Assembly (NCBI RefSeq): GCF_017873175.1
Contig: NZ_JAGGJW010000002.1
Location: forward strand, 62,001 to 126,000
From: Neorhizobium petrolearium
Lineage (GTDB): Bacteria > Pseudomonadota > Alphaproteobacteria > Rhizobiales > Rhizobiaceae
Direction of reading: 5' to 3'
DNA length: 64,000 bases
Shown here: piece by piece, positions 24,092-32,664 of the stretch
Numbering within the stretch: position 1 is the first letter of the stretch
How the letters are laid out: each line of letters begins with the position of its first letter
Notes under the pieces: generated by a model
Databases searched by the model: none
Seen by the model: only the letters and a program-made list of their open reading frames with translations
Told to the model about the DNA's origin: nothing
Position numbers and translations under genes: made by a program

Positions 24092-24116
24092 AACACGCAA
24101 GCCGGAATTTTGTTCC
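24092..24116 (-). promoter_or_regulatory. EcfG-type promoter of the oxidase operon
   Basis: Minus strand GGAAC (24116-24112), 16 nt, TGTT (24095-24092), fitting GGAAC-N18-TT, 61 nt before subunit II. Confidence 0.45.
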
Positions 24117-24157
24117 AATGCCCGCGATAACTTTCTGTAACAGGCTGTGAAAAACGT

Positions 24158-24182
24158 GGAACGAATTCGCCACAGCGGGGTT
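24158..24182 (+). promoter_or_regulatory. EcfG-type promoter of the 24230-pfpI pair
   Basis: GGAAC (24158-24162), 16 nt, GGTT (24179-24182), fitting GGAAC-N18-TT, 48 nt before the first start codon. Confidence 0.55.
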
Positions 24183-24229
24183 TGCCTTTTCGTGAGGGCA
24201 GATGCCCTTGTTCGCGACGGGAGATTATC

Positions 24230-24430
24230 ATGCGACACTTTTTCAAAATGCTCAGGAACAGACTGAAGGGGACCCGGCAGGAGAAGAAGACGTTTGCCGT
24301 TGAACACCCGGAAGACGTGCAGGTCGTCGTACCTGAAGCCGTTGTCCTTCCACTGCCGAAGGCACCGCGCGACGAAATCTGCGTTCCTGCCTCCATCAAC
24401 GGCCGAGACCTTTCCAGCGGCCGCCTCTGA
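24230..24430 (+). CDS. Small basic protein of unknown function
   Basis: This 66-aa protein has a strongly basic N-terminus (RHFFKMLRNRLKGTRQEKK), then a Val/Pro-rich middle and a polar end. It has no domain I recognise. ATG 24230 has CGGGAG 6 nt upstream. It shares an EcfG-type promoter with the PfpI gene 40 nt downstream. Confidence 0.6.
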   Translation: MRHFFKMLRNRLKGTRQEKKTFAVEHPEDVQVVVPEAVVLPLPKAPRDEICVPASINGRDLSSGRL

Positions 24431-24470
24431 GCCCAACAGCAATGGAATTCGACTGAAAGGAGCACAGCAT

Positions 24471-25031
24471 ATGACCGCTATTGATACCGCTTCCATCCTG
24501 ATCCTTGCCACTGACGGCTATGAACGTTCGGAACTGCGGGTCCCGCTCGATGAGTTGAGGAAGCGCGGCGCGAATGTGAAGGTCGCCTCGATCAAGACCG
24601 GCGAAATCAAGAGCTGGGACAAGAAGGACTGGGGCGATACAATCGGTGTCGATCTGGAGGCAAAAAACGTCAAGGTTGAGGATTTCGATGCCCTCGTTCT
24701 ACCCGGCGGCCAGATCAATCCGGACCTCCTGCGCGTCAACGAGGATGCCGTGCGCGTCGTGCGTGATTTCGTGAAGAGCGGCAAGCCGGTTGCGGCGATC
24801 TGCCATGGTCCCTGGCTGCTGGTCGAGGCTGACGCCCTGCGCGGTCTAAAGGCGACATCCTATCGCTCGATCCGCTCAGACATCCGCAATGCAGGCGCCT
24901 CCTGGAAGGACGAAGCGGTCGTCGTCGACAACGGTATCATCACCTCGCGATCGCCGAGCGACCTGCCGCAGTTCGTTGACAAGATCATCGAGGAAGTCCA
25001 AGAAGGACGCCACAATCGCCGGGCGGCGTAG
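24471..25031 (+). CDS. DJ-1/PfpI-family protein
   Basis: This 186-aa protein has the DJ-1/PfpI fold with the nucleophile elbow AAICHGPWLL: Cys111, adjacent His112 and conserved Glu18 (GYERSE). Members act as glyoxalase III-like or deglycase enzymes, chaperones or proteases. PfpI-type proteins such as YhbO protect against oxidative, heat and carbonyl stress. ATG 24471 follows GAAAGGAG at 8 nt. It is cotranscribed with the small gene before it and convergent with the topoisomerase gene, only 2 nt apart. Confidence 0.9.
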   Translation: MTAIDTASILILATDGYERSELRVPLDELRKRGANVKVASIKTGEIKSWDKKDWGDTIGVDLEAKNVKVEDFDALVLPGGQINPDLLRVNEDAVRVVRDFVKSGKPVAAICHGPWLLVEADALRGLKATSYRSIRSDIRNAGASWKDEAVVVDNGIITSRSPSDLPQFVDKIIEEVQEGRHNRRAA

Positions 25032-25033
25032 AA

Positions 25034-26143
25034 TTACGCCCGCTCGGCCTCGGCCGCCCGCTGCTCCTCGCGGGCGGTCGTCGCGGGAACATCGGACACT
25101 TCCCGCAGGAATGCCAACAGACGCCGCTCGTTCGATCTCAAGCCCCTCGGACCGCTCAATACGGTCTCGTCCGCCATCACCTTTTCAAGCGGCGCGATAT
25201 CTTCAGACAGCGCAAGAATCCCCGGATGGATATAGCTTGACCGGCAGACCGCAGGTGTATTGTGCAGGGCAGCCGATGCTGCATTGGCCATCGTTTTGAT
25301 CTTCGGGCGGCCACCATTCATCTCCACCGCCTCCCACGCCGCCATGAATGCTGTGAGACTGCCACCCCAGGTACGGAATGTCTTGGCCGAGATGGCAAAG
25401 CCCGCCGCCTTGGCAAGATAGGCGTTCAGCCGGCCTGAATCGACCGGATGGGGCACGCCCTGCTCGTCCGGCCAGGAAAAGAGCCGCCGGCCGGGCAGGT
25501 CCGCAATGTCCTCGAGGATGCGCTGCAGACGCGGATGCCTCAAGGTATGCCGGACGCGCTTGCCGCCCTTGGCCGTGAAGCGAAGCAGGATCGTGGCGCC
25601 CGAGAGGGTCATATGCCGCTTGAGCAACGTCGTGGCGCCGTAGGTCTTGTTTTCCTTTGCATAAGCGCGATTGCCGACACGCAGATGCGTCGCATCCAGA
25701 AGGGCCACCAGAGCGGCGACAACCGTATCGGACCCCTCGAGATCAAGCGCGAGATGCCGCTTCACCTTGCGGCGTATGCGCGGCAGCGCCTCGCCGAACC
25801 GGATGAGTTGGTCGAACTTCTGCTCGCTGCGGAAATTCTGCCAATCGGAATGGTAGCGATACTGCTTCCGCCCGCGGGAATCATAACCCGTCGCCTGAAG
25901 GTGCCCACGCGGATCAAGGCAGATCCAGACATTCTCATAGGCCGGAGGCAGGCCGAGAGCGGCGATCCGGCGCCGTTCCTGATCATCCGTCAGCAAGCTC
26001 CCATCGGGCAGACGGTAGCAGAACCCTCTGCCGCGGCGGAGCCGCCGGATGCCCGGCTCCGTATCGCTGACATAGGTGAGGCCGGTGATTTTGAGAAAAC
26101 CCTGATCGATATCGAGCGAGGTGAGACGGGCGTCCATGTCCAT
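25034..26143 (-). CDS. DNA topoisomerase IB
   Basis: This 369-aa poxvirus-type topoisomerase IB relaxes supercoils through a 3'-phosphotyrosyl intermediate. The active-site Tyr304 is in CRSSYIHPGIL. Catalytic Arg155 (HLRVGN) and Arg257 (AKTFRTWGG) are present, as is the KENKTYGATTLLKRH block. Bacterial members are often near ku/ligD or stress genes. The start is ATG 26143, or ATG 26137 two codons on. No ribosome site is visible, and the exact EcfG promoter (26152-26177) would start transcription almost at the ATG, so a leaderless mRNA is likely. Confidence 0.93.
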   Translation of the reverse strand: MDMDARLTSLDIDQGFLKITGLTYVSDTEPGIRRLRRGRGFCYRLPDGSLLTDDQERRRIAALGLPPAYENVWICLDPRGHLQATGYDSRGRKQYRYHSDWQNFRSEQKFDQLIRFGEALPRIRRKVKRHLALDLEGSDTVVAALVALLDATHLRVGNRAYAKENKTYGATTLLKRHMTLSGATILLRFTAKGGKRVRHTLRHPRLQRILEDIADLPGRRLFSWPDEQGVPHPVDSGRLNAYLAKAAGFAISAKTFRTWGGSLTAFMAAWEAVEMNGGRPKIKTMANAASAALHNTPAVCRSSYIHPGILALSEDIAPLEKVMADETVLSGPRGLRSNERRLLAFLREVSDVPATTAREEQRAAEAERA

Positions 26144-26151
26144 GGCCGCTT

Positions 26152-26177
26152 AACGACAAGCATATCAACTTCGTTCC
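26152..26177 (-). promoter_or_regulatory. EcfG-type promoter of topoisomerase IB (exact match)
   Basis: Minus strand GGAAC (26177-26173), 17 nt, CGTT (26155-26152): exact consensus. The -10 lies only 9 nt before the start codon, predicting a leaderless or near-leaderless transcript. Confidence 0.7.
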
Positions 26178-26194
26178 AGCGATGTAGCCGGCGA

Positions 26195-27904
26195 TCAGAT
26201 CACGATGTCCTTGAGGCTTTCTGTACCTTCGCCCCGCTCGAAAGACGAACGTGGCGCAGTCAGCATCCAGCAGAGCCCCTCGGACCGGAAATCCACGTCG
26301 ACCTGCCCTGAAAAAGCTGCGGCCGCATGGCGCTTGATGATCGTCGTGCCGAAACCGGTCCGTGACGGCTCGTGGACCGGTGGGCCATCCCTTTCTTCCC
26401 ATACCAGCCGGAGATTGGGTTCGCTACCGGTCTCGTCGAGCACGTCCTTCCAGGCGATACGGACCTTGCCCTGCGGCACGGAAAGAGCCCCATACTTCAC
26501 GGAATTTGTGGCAAGCTCATGCAGGATGAGGCCGAGATTCTGCACCGCCTCGGCCTTCAATATGAAATCCGCGCCTTGCAACTCTACCCGGTCGGCCACT
26601 TCGGCAAAGGTGCTCATATGGATTTCCACCACGCGCCGGATCGACACCCCGGCCCACTGCTCCTTCGCGAGCGCCTCGATCGATTTCCCGAGGCCCTGCA
26701 AACGGTTGCCGATCGCCTTCTGGAATTCCTCCATCGTGGTGTCCTTCCGCGCGAGCTGGCGCATCATCGCCTGGACGAGCGTGAGGATGTTCTTCGTACG
26801 GTGCACGAGTTCATGCAGGATAAGGTGGATGCGGTCCTCTGCCTGGCTGCGGTCGAAAGAAGCATTCGAAAGCGCGATGGCCACCTGATTCGCTTCCCTG
26901 ATCTTTGTCTCCACCGGAGACACGATCTCGCCCTTGCCGATACGTTCGGCCATTTCCGCGATCTGCCGGATCGGGATGCGAAGCTGACGACCGACAAGCC
27001 AGGCGATCAGCATGCCGACGGCAAGGAAAACAGCGCCACCCGAGATCAACTGCCGCCATGTGGTCAGAATGCTCGCCTGCGCCGCATCGATCGGTCCCCA
27101 GACTACGGCCTTCCATGTCCAGCCGGTGATCTGCGCATAACCGTACATCTGCTTCAACTCGCCATCGACATCCTCGATCGTTCCCTTGAAGCCGGTCATC
27201 AGCTTGAGCGTATCGGCCGGGAAGGCCGTGCCCGACGACAACGCATGGGCACCCAAAGAGGTGACCACGTGTCCCGAACCGTCAACGATGGCGACCGTCC
27301 AGCCCTCTGAAAGCCCTTCAGTGGAGATGAGCTTCTGCAGGTCCTCGGCATTCTGGGTGATGATCATTGCCGCGCCCGAGGCGGAAACCTCCCTGGGCAG
27401 CGGCATGCTGATATTGAAAACGTGCTTTCCGCTGGTGGTGCCGAAAAAGACGTTGGAAGCCTCGGTCACGCGGCGACTGAGCACCGATTCGAGCGCCGGC
27501 ATGTTGGATACCTTGCCGAGCGGCGTCCCGAAAGGCAGGCGTGTGTTGAGCTGCTGCTGGCCCGCGGCATCGACCAGGATGACATAGAGTGAATTCGACC
27601 GCAGGCTGTTCTGTGTCCTGTTGTGGAAGGCGCGCAGATCGCGCCTTTCCAGTTCAGGGGACGTGACGAGCAGCCGAAGCGTCGTTGCCATGTCCTGCAA
27701 TTCGCGATCTATCGATCGCGCAATAAGCTGCGCATCCTCGGCTGTCTCGTTCGCCAGGATTTCGCGTTCGTTCGCCTCGAGCTCCATCATCAGATAGGCG
27801 ACGAAAACCAGCAAAGGCAACGCAACGCCGACAGCGAGCGCAACCAGATAAGCGCCGATGGGCGCAGTCGGGAAAAACCGCGAAACCCTCATCATTCCGC
27901 GCAT
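26195..27904 (-). CDS. HWE-family sensor histidine kinase
   Basis: This 569-aa protein has a membrane helix at ~16-38, a periplasmic sensor of ~240 residues (PDC/Cache-like, since QQQLNTRLPFGTPLGKVS and related blocks look like double-Cache folds), a second helix at ~285-308 and a HAMP region. The kinase core has the H-box ELVHRTKNILTLVQAMMRQL (His368) and the LVWEERDGPPV block with the W-x-E signature of HWE kinases. No receiver domain is attached. HWE/HisKA_2 kinases are the usual activators of PhyR, so it may feed the general stress response, but that is inference from family and position. No response regulator is adjacent. Confidence 0.88.
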   Translation of the reverse strand: MRGMMRVSRFFPTAPIGAYLVALAVGVALPLLVFVAYLMMELEANEREILANETAEDAQLIARSIDRELQDMATTLRLLVTSPELERRDLRAFHNRTQNSLRSNSLYVILVDAAGQQQLNTRLPFGTPLGKVSNMPALESVLSRRVTEASNVFFGTTSGKHVFNISMPLPREVSASGAAMIITQNAEDLQKLISTEGLSEGWTVAIVDGSGHVVTSLGAHALSSGTAFPADTLKLMTGFKGTIEDVDGELKQMYGYAQITGWTWKAVVWGPIDAAQASILTTWRQLISGGAVFLAVGMLIAWLVGRQLRIPIRQIAEMAERIGKGEIVSPVETKIREANQVAIALSNASFDRSQAEDRIHLILHELVHRTKNILTLVQAMMRQLARKDTTMEEFQKAIGNRLQGLGKSIEALAKEQWAGVSIRRVVEIHMSTFAEVADRVELQGADFILKAEAVQNLGLILHELATNSVKYGALSVPQGKVRIAWKDVLDETGSEPNLRLVWEERDGPPVHEPSRTGFGTTIIKRHAAAAFSGQVDVDFRSEGLCWMLTAPRSSFERGEGTESLKDIVI

Positions 27905-28111
27905 TTACCCAAAAGGAAAAACGCAGGCGCCTATGTCACCTGCCCCCGTATTCATTTTAGTATCCCGCCCTTTTGCTAATACAACTAGCGGGTCTTTCTA
28001 ACCGGTTTTGAAAGCTTGGCCAAGGATTGATTGCTGACCATATGCTTCTCCAAAAGGAGCGACCCGCCCGCCGGAAGGAGGCCTCCCGGCACCGCCTGCA
28101 AGCCGGAAGGC

Positions 28112-28131
28112 AAAAAGGGCCGAACCTGCCC
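28112..28131 (-). terminator. Possible terminator of the sugar ABC operon
   Basis: Read on the minus strand, GGGC and GCCC pair across a 7-nt loop and are followed by TTTTTG, a few bases after the ATPase stop codon. The stem is only 4 bp. The gap 27905-28111 shows nothing else convincing. Confidence 0.35.
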
Positions 28132-28134
28132 GTG

Positions 28135-29241
28135 TCAATCGATGCGGCCGGTCGTTTCCGGATCGAAGACGACCGCCTTGTCGAGATTGAAGGCGAAGGG
28201 GAATTTCTGGCCGACCGAGACATGCACATCGGCACGGGTACGGGCCGTAAAGCTTGCCCCATCCAGCTTGCCGGTCACGAACGTGTCGGAACCCGTCGGC
28301 TCGACCATGCTCACATCCGCTACGATTTGCGCCACGGAACGCACCTGCGGATCGAGAAGGCCGGTGTCGGTAATCGCTTCCGGACGCAGCCCCAGGATGA
28401 TCTCCTTACCATCGGCGAGGCTCTTCGTAACGGACGGCGGCATGGCGACCTTGACGTTCTCGTTGCCGAAAAGCGCAATTGCCTGTGCACCGCCCGAGGA
28501 AACGACCCTGCCCTTCAGCATGTTCATCGCCGGCGAGCCCATGAAGTCCGCGACGAAGAGATTGGCCGGACGGTTATAGATTTCCGAAGGCGTCCCGACC
28601 TGCTGCACGGTGCCTTCCTTCAAGACGACGATCTTGGTGGCCAGCGTCATCGCCTCGATCTGGTCGTGGGTGACATAGACGATGGTCGCATGGGTGTTCT
28701 GGTGCAGCGCCTTGATCTCGGCGCGAACCTCGACGCGCAGCTTGGCGTCGAGGTTCGAGAGCGGCTCGTCGAACAGGAAGACGCGAGGCTGGCGGACAAG
28801 CGCCCGGCCCATGGCGACGCGCTGGCGCTGACCGCCGGAAAGCTGGCTCGGACGGCGCTTGAGCAGATGCTCGATCTGCAGCGTCTTTGCGACCTGCTTC
28901 ACTGCCGCCTCACGGGCGGCCTTGTCCACGCCGCGCATTTCCAGCGCAAACGCGATGTTTTCTTCCACCGTCATGTTCGGGTATAGCGCGTAGGACTGGA
29001 AGACCATCGCGATGTCGCGTTTCGAAGGATGCAGATCGGTCACCACCTGACCGTCGATGACGATATCGCCCGATGACGGCGGCAGGAGGCCGGCGATCGC
29101 GTTCAGAAGCGTGGACTTTCCGCAGCCCGACGGACCGACAAGGACTAGGAAGCCGCCCTTTTCGAGATCGATATTGATGCCCTTCAGTATCTCGACATTG
29201 CCGATCTTCTTGCGAATGTCCTTGATTTCAAGAAAGCTCAT
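28135..29241 (-). CDS. Sugar ABC transporter ATP-binding protein (MalK/UgpC type)
   Basis: This 368-aa ATPase has Walker A (GPSGCGKST), signature (LSGGQRQRVAMGRALVRQP), Walker B (VFLFDEPLSNLDA) and the H-loop. A C-terminal TOBE/OB regulatory domain of the CUT1 family follows (from ~240). It energises the permeases at 29248 and 30126. The gene lies 6 nt after the inner permease. This type often serves more than one sugar importer. Confidence 0.93.
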   Translation of the reverse strand: MSFLEIKDIRKKIGNVEILKGINIDLEKGGFLVLVGPSGCGKSTLLNAIAGLLPPSSGDIVIDGQVVTDLHPSKRDIAMVFQSYALYPNMTVEENIAFALEMRGVDKAAREAAVKQVAKTLQIEHLLKRRPSQLSGGQRQRVAMGRALVRQPRVFLFDEPLSNLDAKLRVEVRAEIKALHQNTHATIVYVTHDQIEAMTLATKIVVLKEGTVQQVGTPSEIYNRPANLFVADFMGSPAMNMLKGRVVSSGGAQAIALFGNENVKVAMPPSVTKSLADGKEIILGLRPEAITDTGLLDPQVRSVAQIVADVSMVEPTGSDTFVTGKLDGASFTARTRADVHVSVGQKFPFAFNLDKAVVFDPETTGRID

Positions 29242-29247
29242 AAGCGG

Positions 29248-30129
29248 TCATCCCTTAACTGCGCCGGCCATGAGGCCACGCACGAAATAGCGTCCGGCGA
29301 CGATATAGACGAACAGGGTCGGCAAGGCGGCGAACACGGCGGCGGCCATGTCGACATTGTATTCCTTCACGCCGGTGGAGGAGGAAACGAGGTTGTTGAG
29401 CGCAACCGTCATCGGCGAGGCTTCGCCCCCCGCAAACGATACGCCGAACAGGAAGTCGTTCCAGATATTGGTGAACTGGTAGATGATGGTGACGACGATG
29501 ATCGGCCCCGAACTCGGCAGCAGGATGCGCCAGAAGATGCGGAAAAAGCCGGCGCCGTCGATCATCGCGGCCTTCACGAGTTCGTCCGGGAAGGCCTCGT
29601 AATAGTTGCGGAAGAACAGCGTCGTGAAGCCGAGACCGTAGATCACGTGCACCATCACGAGGCCGGTCGTGGAGTTGGACAACCCCATCAGGCCGAGCAG
29701 TCGCGCCATCGGGATGAGGACGGCCTGGAACGGAATGAAGCAGGCAAACAGCATCATGCCGAAGACGATCTTGTGGCCCGGGAACCGCCATTTGGTCAGC
29801 ACATAGCCGTTCAGCGCGCCGAGCAGGGTCGAGATGATCACCGCCGGAACGACCATCTTGATCGAATTCCAGAAATAGCCCTTGATGCCGACGCAGGAGA
29901 CACCGATACAGGCCTCGCCCCAGGCCCTCACCCAGGCGGCGATCGAAGGCTCGCGCGGCAGGGCCAGCATGTCGCCGCCGCGGATTTCGTCGAGCGGTTT
30001 CAGCGATGTGGTCAGCATCACATAGAGCGGCAGCAGGTAGACGACCGCCAGGATGATCAGGGCCGCGTAGATGAAATAGCGGGCGGTACGGGCCGAGCCG
30101 GCGCTGATGGTTTCGTTCGCGGCGCTCAT
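29248..30129 (-). CDS. Sugar ABC transporter permease (MalG type)
   Basis: This 293-aa CUT1 permease has six predicted helices and the EAA loop around YYEAFPDELVKAAMIDGAGFF, which contacts the ATPase. The N-terminus up to ~35 is hydrophilic and the first helix is YFIYAALIILAVVYLLPLYV. The start overlaps the upstream permease stop by 4 nt (ATGA). Confidence 0.92.
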   Translation of the reverse strand: MSAANETISAGSARTARYFIYAALIILAVVYLLPLYVMLTTSLKPLDEIRGGDMLALPREPSIAAWVRAWGEACIGVSCVGIKGYFWNSIKMVVPAVIISTLLGALNGYVLTKWRFPGHKIVFGMMLFACFIPFQAVLIPMARLLGLMGLSNSTTGLVMVHVIYGLGFTTLFFRNYYEAFPDELVKAAMIDGAGFFRIFWRILLPSSGPIIVVTIIYQFTNIWNDFLFGVSFAGGEASPMTVALNNLVSSSTGVKEYNVDMAAAVFAALPTLFVYIVAGRYFVRGLMAGAVKG

Positions 30130-31052
30130 TGCTTCTTCTCCCGCAGTTCCGAATAGAGATACGGCACGATGATCGCGGTGATGCCCATCAGCATCATGAC
30201 TGCGCTGGCGGAGCCGACATTCATCTGGTTGCGCGTGAACGTGTAGGAATACATGAAGGTCGACGGCAGTTCGGTCGCATTGCCCGGCCCCCCGCCGGTG
30301 AGCGCGATGACCAGGTCGTAGGACTTGATCGCCATATGCGCGAGCACGATGAAGGCGGAGAGGAAGACGGGGCGAAGCAGCGGGATGATGATGCGGCGGT
30401 AGATCGCGACGTTCGACGCACCGTCGATCTGCGCTGCCTTGACGATCTCGCCGTCGATGCCGCGAAGACCGGCGAGGAACATCGCCATCACGAAGCCGGA
30501 TGCCTGCCAGACGCCGGCAATGACGACGGTGTAGATCGCCATCTTCGGGTTGACCAGCCAGTCGAACCTGAAGCTCTCCCAGCCGAGATGATGCATGGTG
30601 TTCTCAAGCCCGAGGCCGGGGTTCAGGAACCATTTCCACGCCGTACCGGTCACCACGAAGGAGAGCGCCATCGGATAGAGGAAAATCGGCCTGAGTACTC
30701 CTTCGGCACGGATACGCTGGTCCATCAGGATGGCGATGAACAGGCCGAGCGCAATGCAGATGCCGATGTAGAGAACGCCGAAGATCGCCAGGTTCTGCAT
30801 GGCCACATACCAGTTCGGCTGCGACCAGAGACGGAAATAGGCATCGAACCCGCCCCACTTGTAAACCGGCAGGATGCGCGAGGTCGTAAAGGACAGATAA
30901 ACTGTCCAGAGGATGAAGCCGTAGACGAAGACGAGGATCACGGCGAACGAGGGCGCAAGCACGATCTTCGGCAGCGCGTTGCGCAATCCATCCGCAAAAG
31001 TGCGGCCTTGTCTCTGCGGCTCCACGACCGGAACCGGTTCGATTGTCGTCAT
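30126..31052 (-). CDS. Sugar ABC transporter permease (MalF type)
   Basis: This ~308-aa CUT1 permease has six to seven helices and the EAA motif RGIDGEIVKAAQIDGASNVA. ATG 31052 is chosen because GGAGG lies 5 nt upstream; ATG 31055 is adjacent and the longer frame extending 5' is unsupported. It belongs with the MalG-type gene (4-nt overlap) and the binding protein gene 95 nt upstream. Confidence 0.9.
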   Translation of the reverse strand: MTTIEPVPVVEPQRQGRTFADGLRNALPKIVLAPSFAVILVFVYGFILWTVYLSFTTSRILPVYKWGGFDAYFRLWSQPNWYVAMQNLAIFGVLYIGICIALGLFIAILMDQRIRAEGVLRPIFLYPMALSFVVTGTAWKWFLNPGLGLENTMHHLGWESFRFDWLVNPKMAIYTVVIAGVWQASGFVMAMFLAGLRGIDGEIVKAAQIDGASNVAIYRRIIIPLLRPVFLSAFIVLAHMAIKSYDLVIALTGGGPGNATELPSTFMYSYTFTRNQMNVGSASAVMMLMGITAIIVPYLYSELREKKQ

Positions 31053-31092
31053 CATGACCTCCGGCAAACACCAGAAAGAAGGAAATTTGAAA

Positions 31093-31119
31093 AGTGGCCG
31101 GGATTGCCTCCCGGCCACT
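31093..31119 (-). terminator. Intra-operon hairpin between binding protein and permeases
   Basis: AGTGGCCGGGA and TCCCGGCCACT form a perfect 11-bp stem over a 5-nt loop, followed by TTTTC on the minus strand, in the 95-nt gap after the binding-protein gene. It is expected to attenuate read-through, or protect the 3' end of the binding-protein mRNA, so that this gene is expressed above the permeases. Confidence 0.75.
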
Positions 31120-31147
31120 CAAGCTTCAGTAATTTGCGATCAACCGA

Positions 31148-32404
31148 TCACTTCGCGGCAGCGACCGCTTCCGGCAGGCGCTTCAGCGCTGCATCGGTGG
31201 TGAGCTGGCCGTTGAGGTGCTGGGTGATGACGTCCAGCATGGCTTCCTTGATGGCAGCCGGCTGGGCGTAGCCATGGGCGAGCGAGCCCATCATCGTGCC
31301 CTTCGAAGCAGCCTCGGCGAGATCCTTCATGCCCTTCTTGCCGCAGTCGTCAAACTTTTCGTCCGAGACGTCGGTACGAGCCGGAACCGAACCCTTGACC
31401 GTGTTGAAAGCGATCTGGAAGCCCGGATCTTCGACGGCGGATGCCATCTTGAGCTGGGCGTCGCGCTGGTCATCACCGACGTCGAACATCATGAACTGGT
31501 CGGCATTGAAGAGCACCGAACCCTGGGTGCCGGGGAAGCGGATGCAGACGAAGTCCGTGCCCGGCTTCTTATTGGCGCGCAGCCATTCGCCCTTCGACCA
31601 GTCGCCCATCTCCTGCGCGCCCGCCTTGCCTTCGATGACCATCGCGGTCGAGAGGTTCCATTCGCGGCCCGAGAAGTTCGGGTCGAAATAGGTGCGGATC
31701 TTCGACATGGTGTCGAAAACCTTCTTCATCGTGTCACCGGAAAGCGCTTCCGGATCGAGGTCGAGGACGGCTTTCTTGTAGAAGTCCGGGCCGCCGATGG
31801 AAAGAACGACGGCTTCCCACATCGTGCCGTCCTGCCACGGAACGCCGCCATGCGCGATCGGCGTGATGCCCTGCTCCTTGAACTTGTCGAGCATGGCGAT
31901 GAATTCGTCGATGTTCGTCGGCGGCTGAAGGCCGGCCTTATCGAGGGCAGCCTTGTTGATCCACAGCCAGTTGGTGGAGTGGATATTCACCGGAGCGGCG
32001 ATCCAGTGGCCGTCATACTTGGAGAAATCCTGGAGAGCAGCCGGGATGACCTTGTCCCAGCCTTCCTTGGCTGCAAGGTCGTCGAGGTTTGCGGCAACGC
32101 CCATTTCCGCCCAGTCGCGGAGGTCGAAGCCGAGAAGCTGGACGGCTGTCGGCGGATCGCCGGCTGTGACGCGGGCGCGAAGCGCGGTCATGGCGGCGGA
32201 GCCGGCACCGCCGGCAACCGGCATGTCCTTCCAGGCGACGCCTTCCTTCTGGAGGTTTTCCTTTAGCACGTTGAGAGCCGCAGCCTCACCGCCGGATGTC
32301 CACCAGTGGAGGACTTCAACGCTCTCCTGTGCTTTGGCGGCACCGGCCGTCAGGGCGATGATCGCCGCGCCTGCGGCGAATTTGCTGATCATTCGAATAT
32401 TCAT
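31148..32404 (-). CDS. Sugar ABC transporter substrate-binding protein (GtsA-like)
   Basis: This 418-aa periplasmic binding protein has a signal peptide ([20 protein letters not shown]). The mature N-terminus, [20 protein letters not shown], is characteristic of the glucose/mannose-type GtsA group of CUT1 binding proteins. Later blocks such as [20 protein letters not shown] agree. Substrate is likely glucose or a related sugar, but alpha-glucosides are possible. The start has GGGAG ~9 nt upstream. It is transcribed divergently from the LacI gene with operator-like sites between. Confidence 0.9.
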   Translation of the reverse strand: MNIRMISKFAAGAAIIALTAGAAKAQESVEVLHWWTSGGEAAALNVLKENLQKEGVAWKDMPVAGGAGSAAMTALRARVTAGDPPTAVQLLGFDLRDWAEMGVAANLDDLAAKEGWDKVIPAALQDFSKYDGHWIAAPVNIHSTNWLWINKAALDKAGLQPPTNIDEFIAMLDKFKEQGITPIAHGGVPWQDGTMWEAVVLSIGGPDFYKKAVLDLDPEALSGDTMKKVFDTMSKIRTYFDPNFSGREWNLSTAMVIEGKAGAQEMGDWSKGEWLRANKKPGTDFVCIRFPGTQGSVLFNADQFMMFDVGDDQRDAQLKMASAVEDPGFQIAFNTVKGSVPARTDVSDEKFDDCGKKGMKDLAEAASKGTMMGSLAHGYAQPAAIKEAMLDVITQHLNGQLTTDAALKRLPEAVAAAK

Positions 32405-32449
32405 TGAGAAATCTCCCTTTGCATCCGGGCTCCTCTCCGGATATGGCGA

Positions 32450-32465
32450 TTTATAACGATATAAA
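32450..32465. promoter_or_regulatory. LacI-type operator near the binding-protein gene
   Basis: TTTATAACGATATAAA is palindromic at 7 of 8 positions per arm with a central CG, the usual LacI-family layout. It begins 46 nt before the binding-protein start. A related copy lies at 32605-32620. Confidence 0.6.
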
Positions 32466-32604
32466 CGCAGTCGGTGTCAACCCAGCCCGAGGATTTTTTG
32501 CAGGGTTTCGGGCGACACCTAACATGATGAAAAAAAACGCAAATCTTGAAATAGACAAATTTTTCCTCAGGAATCGAGAAAATTTCCTGACGACATCAGA
32601 AAAA

Positions 32605-32620
32605 TTTGTAACGATGTAGA
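32605..32620. promoter_or_regulatory. LacI-type operator near the regulator gene
   Basis: TTTGTAACGATGTAGA shares 13 of 16 positions with the site at 32450, including the core TAACGAT. It ends 45 nt before the lacI-type start, suggesting autoregulation. Confidence 0.55.
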
Positions 32621-32664
32621 TGAGGCCTGTTCCGATCTCGGAGCAGGAGCGGAGGAAAGAAGAC

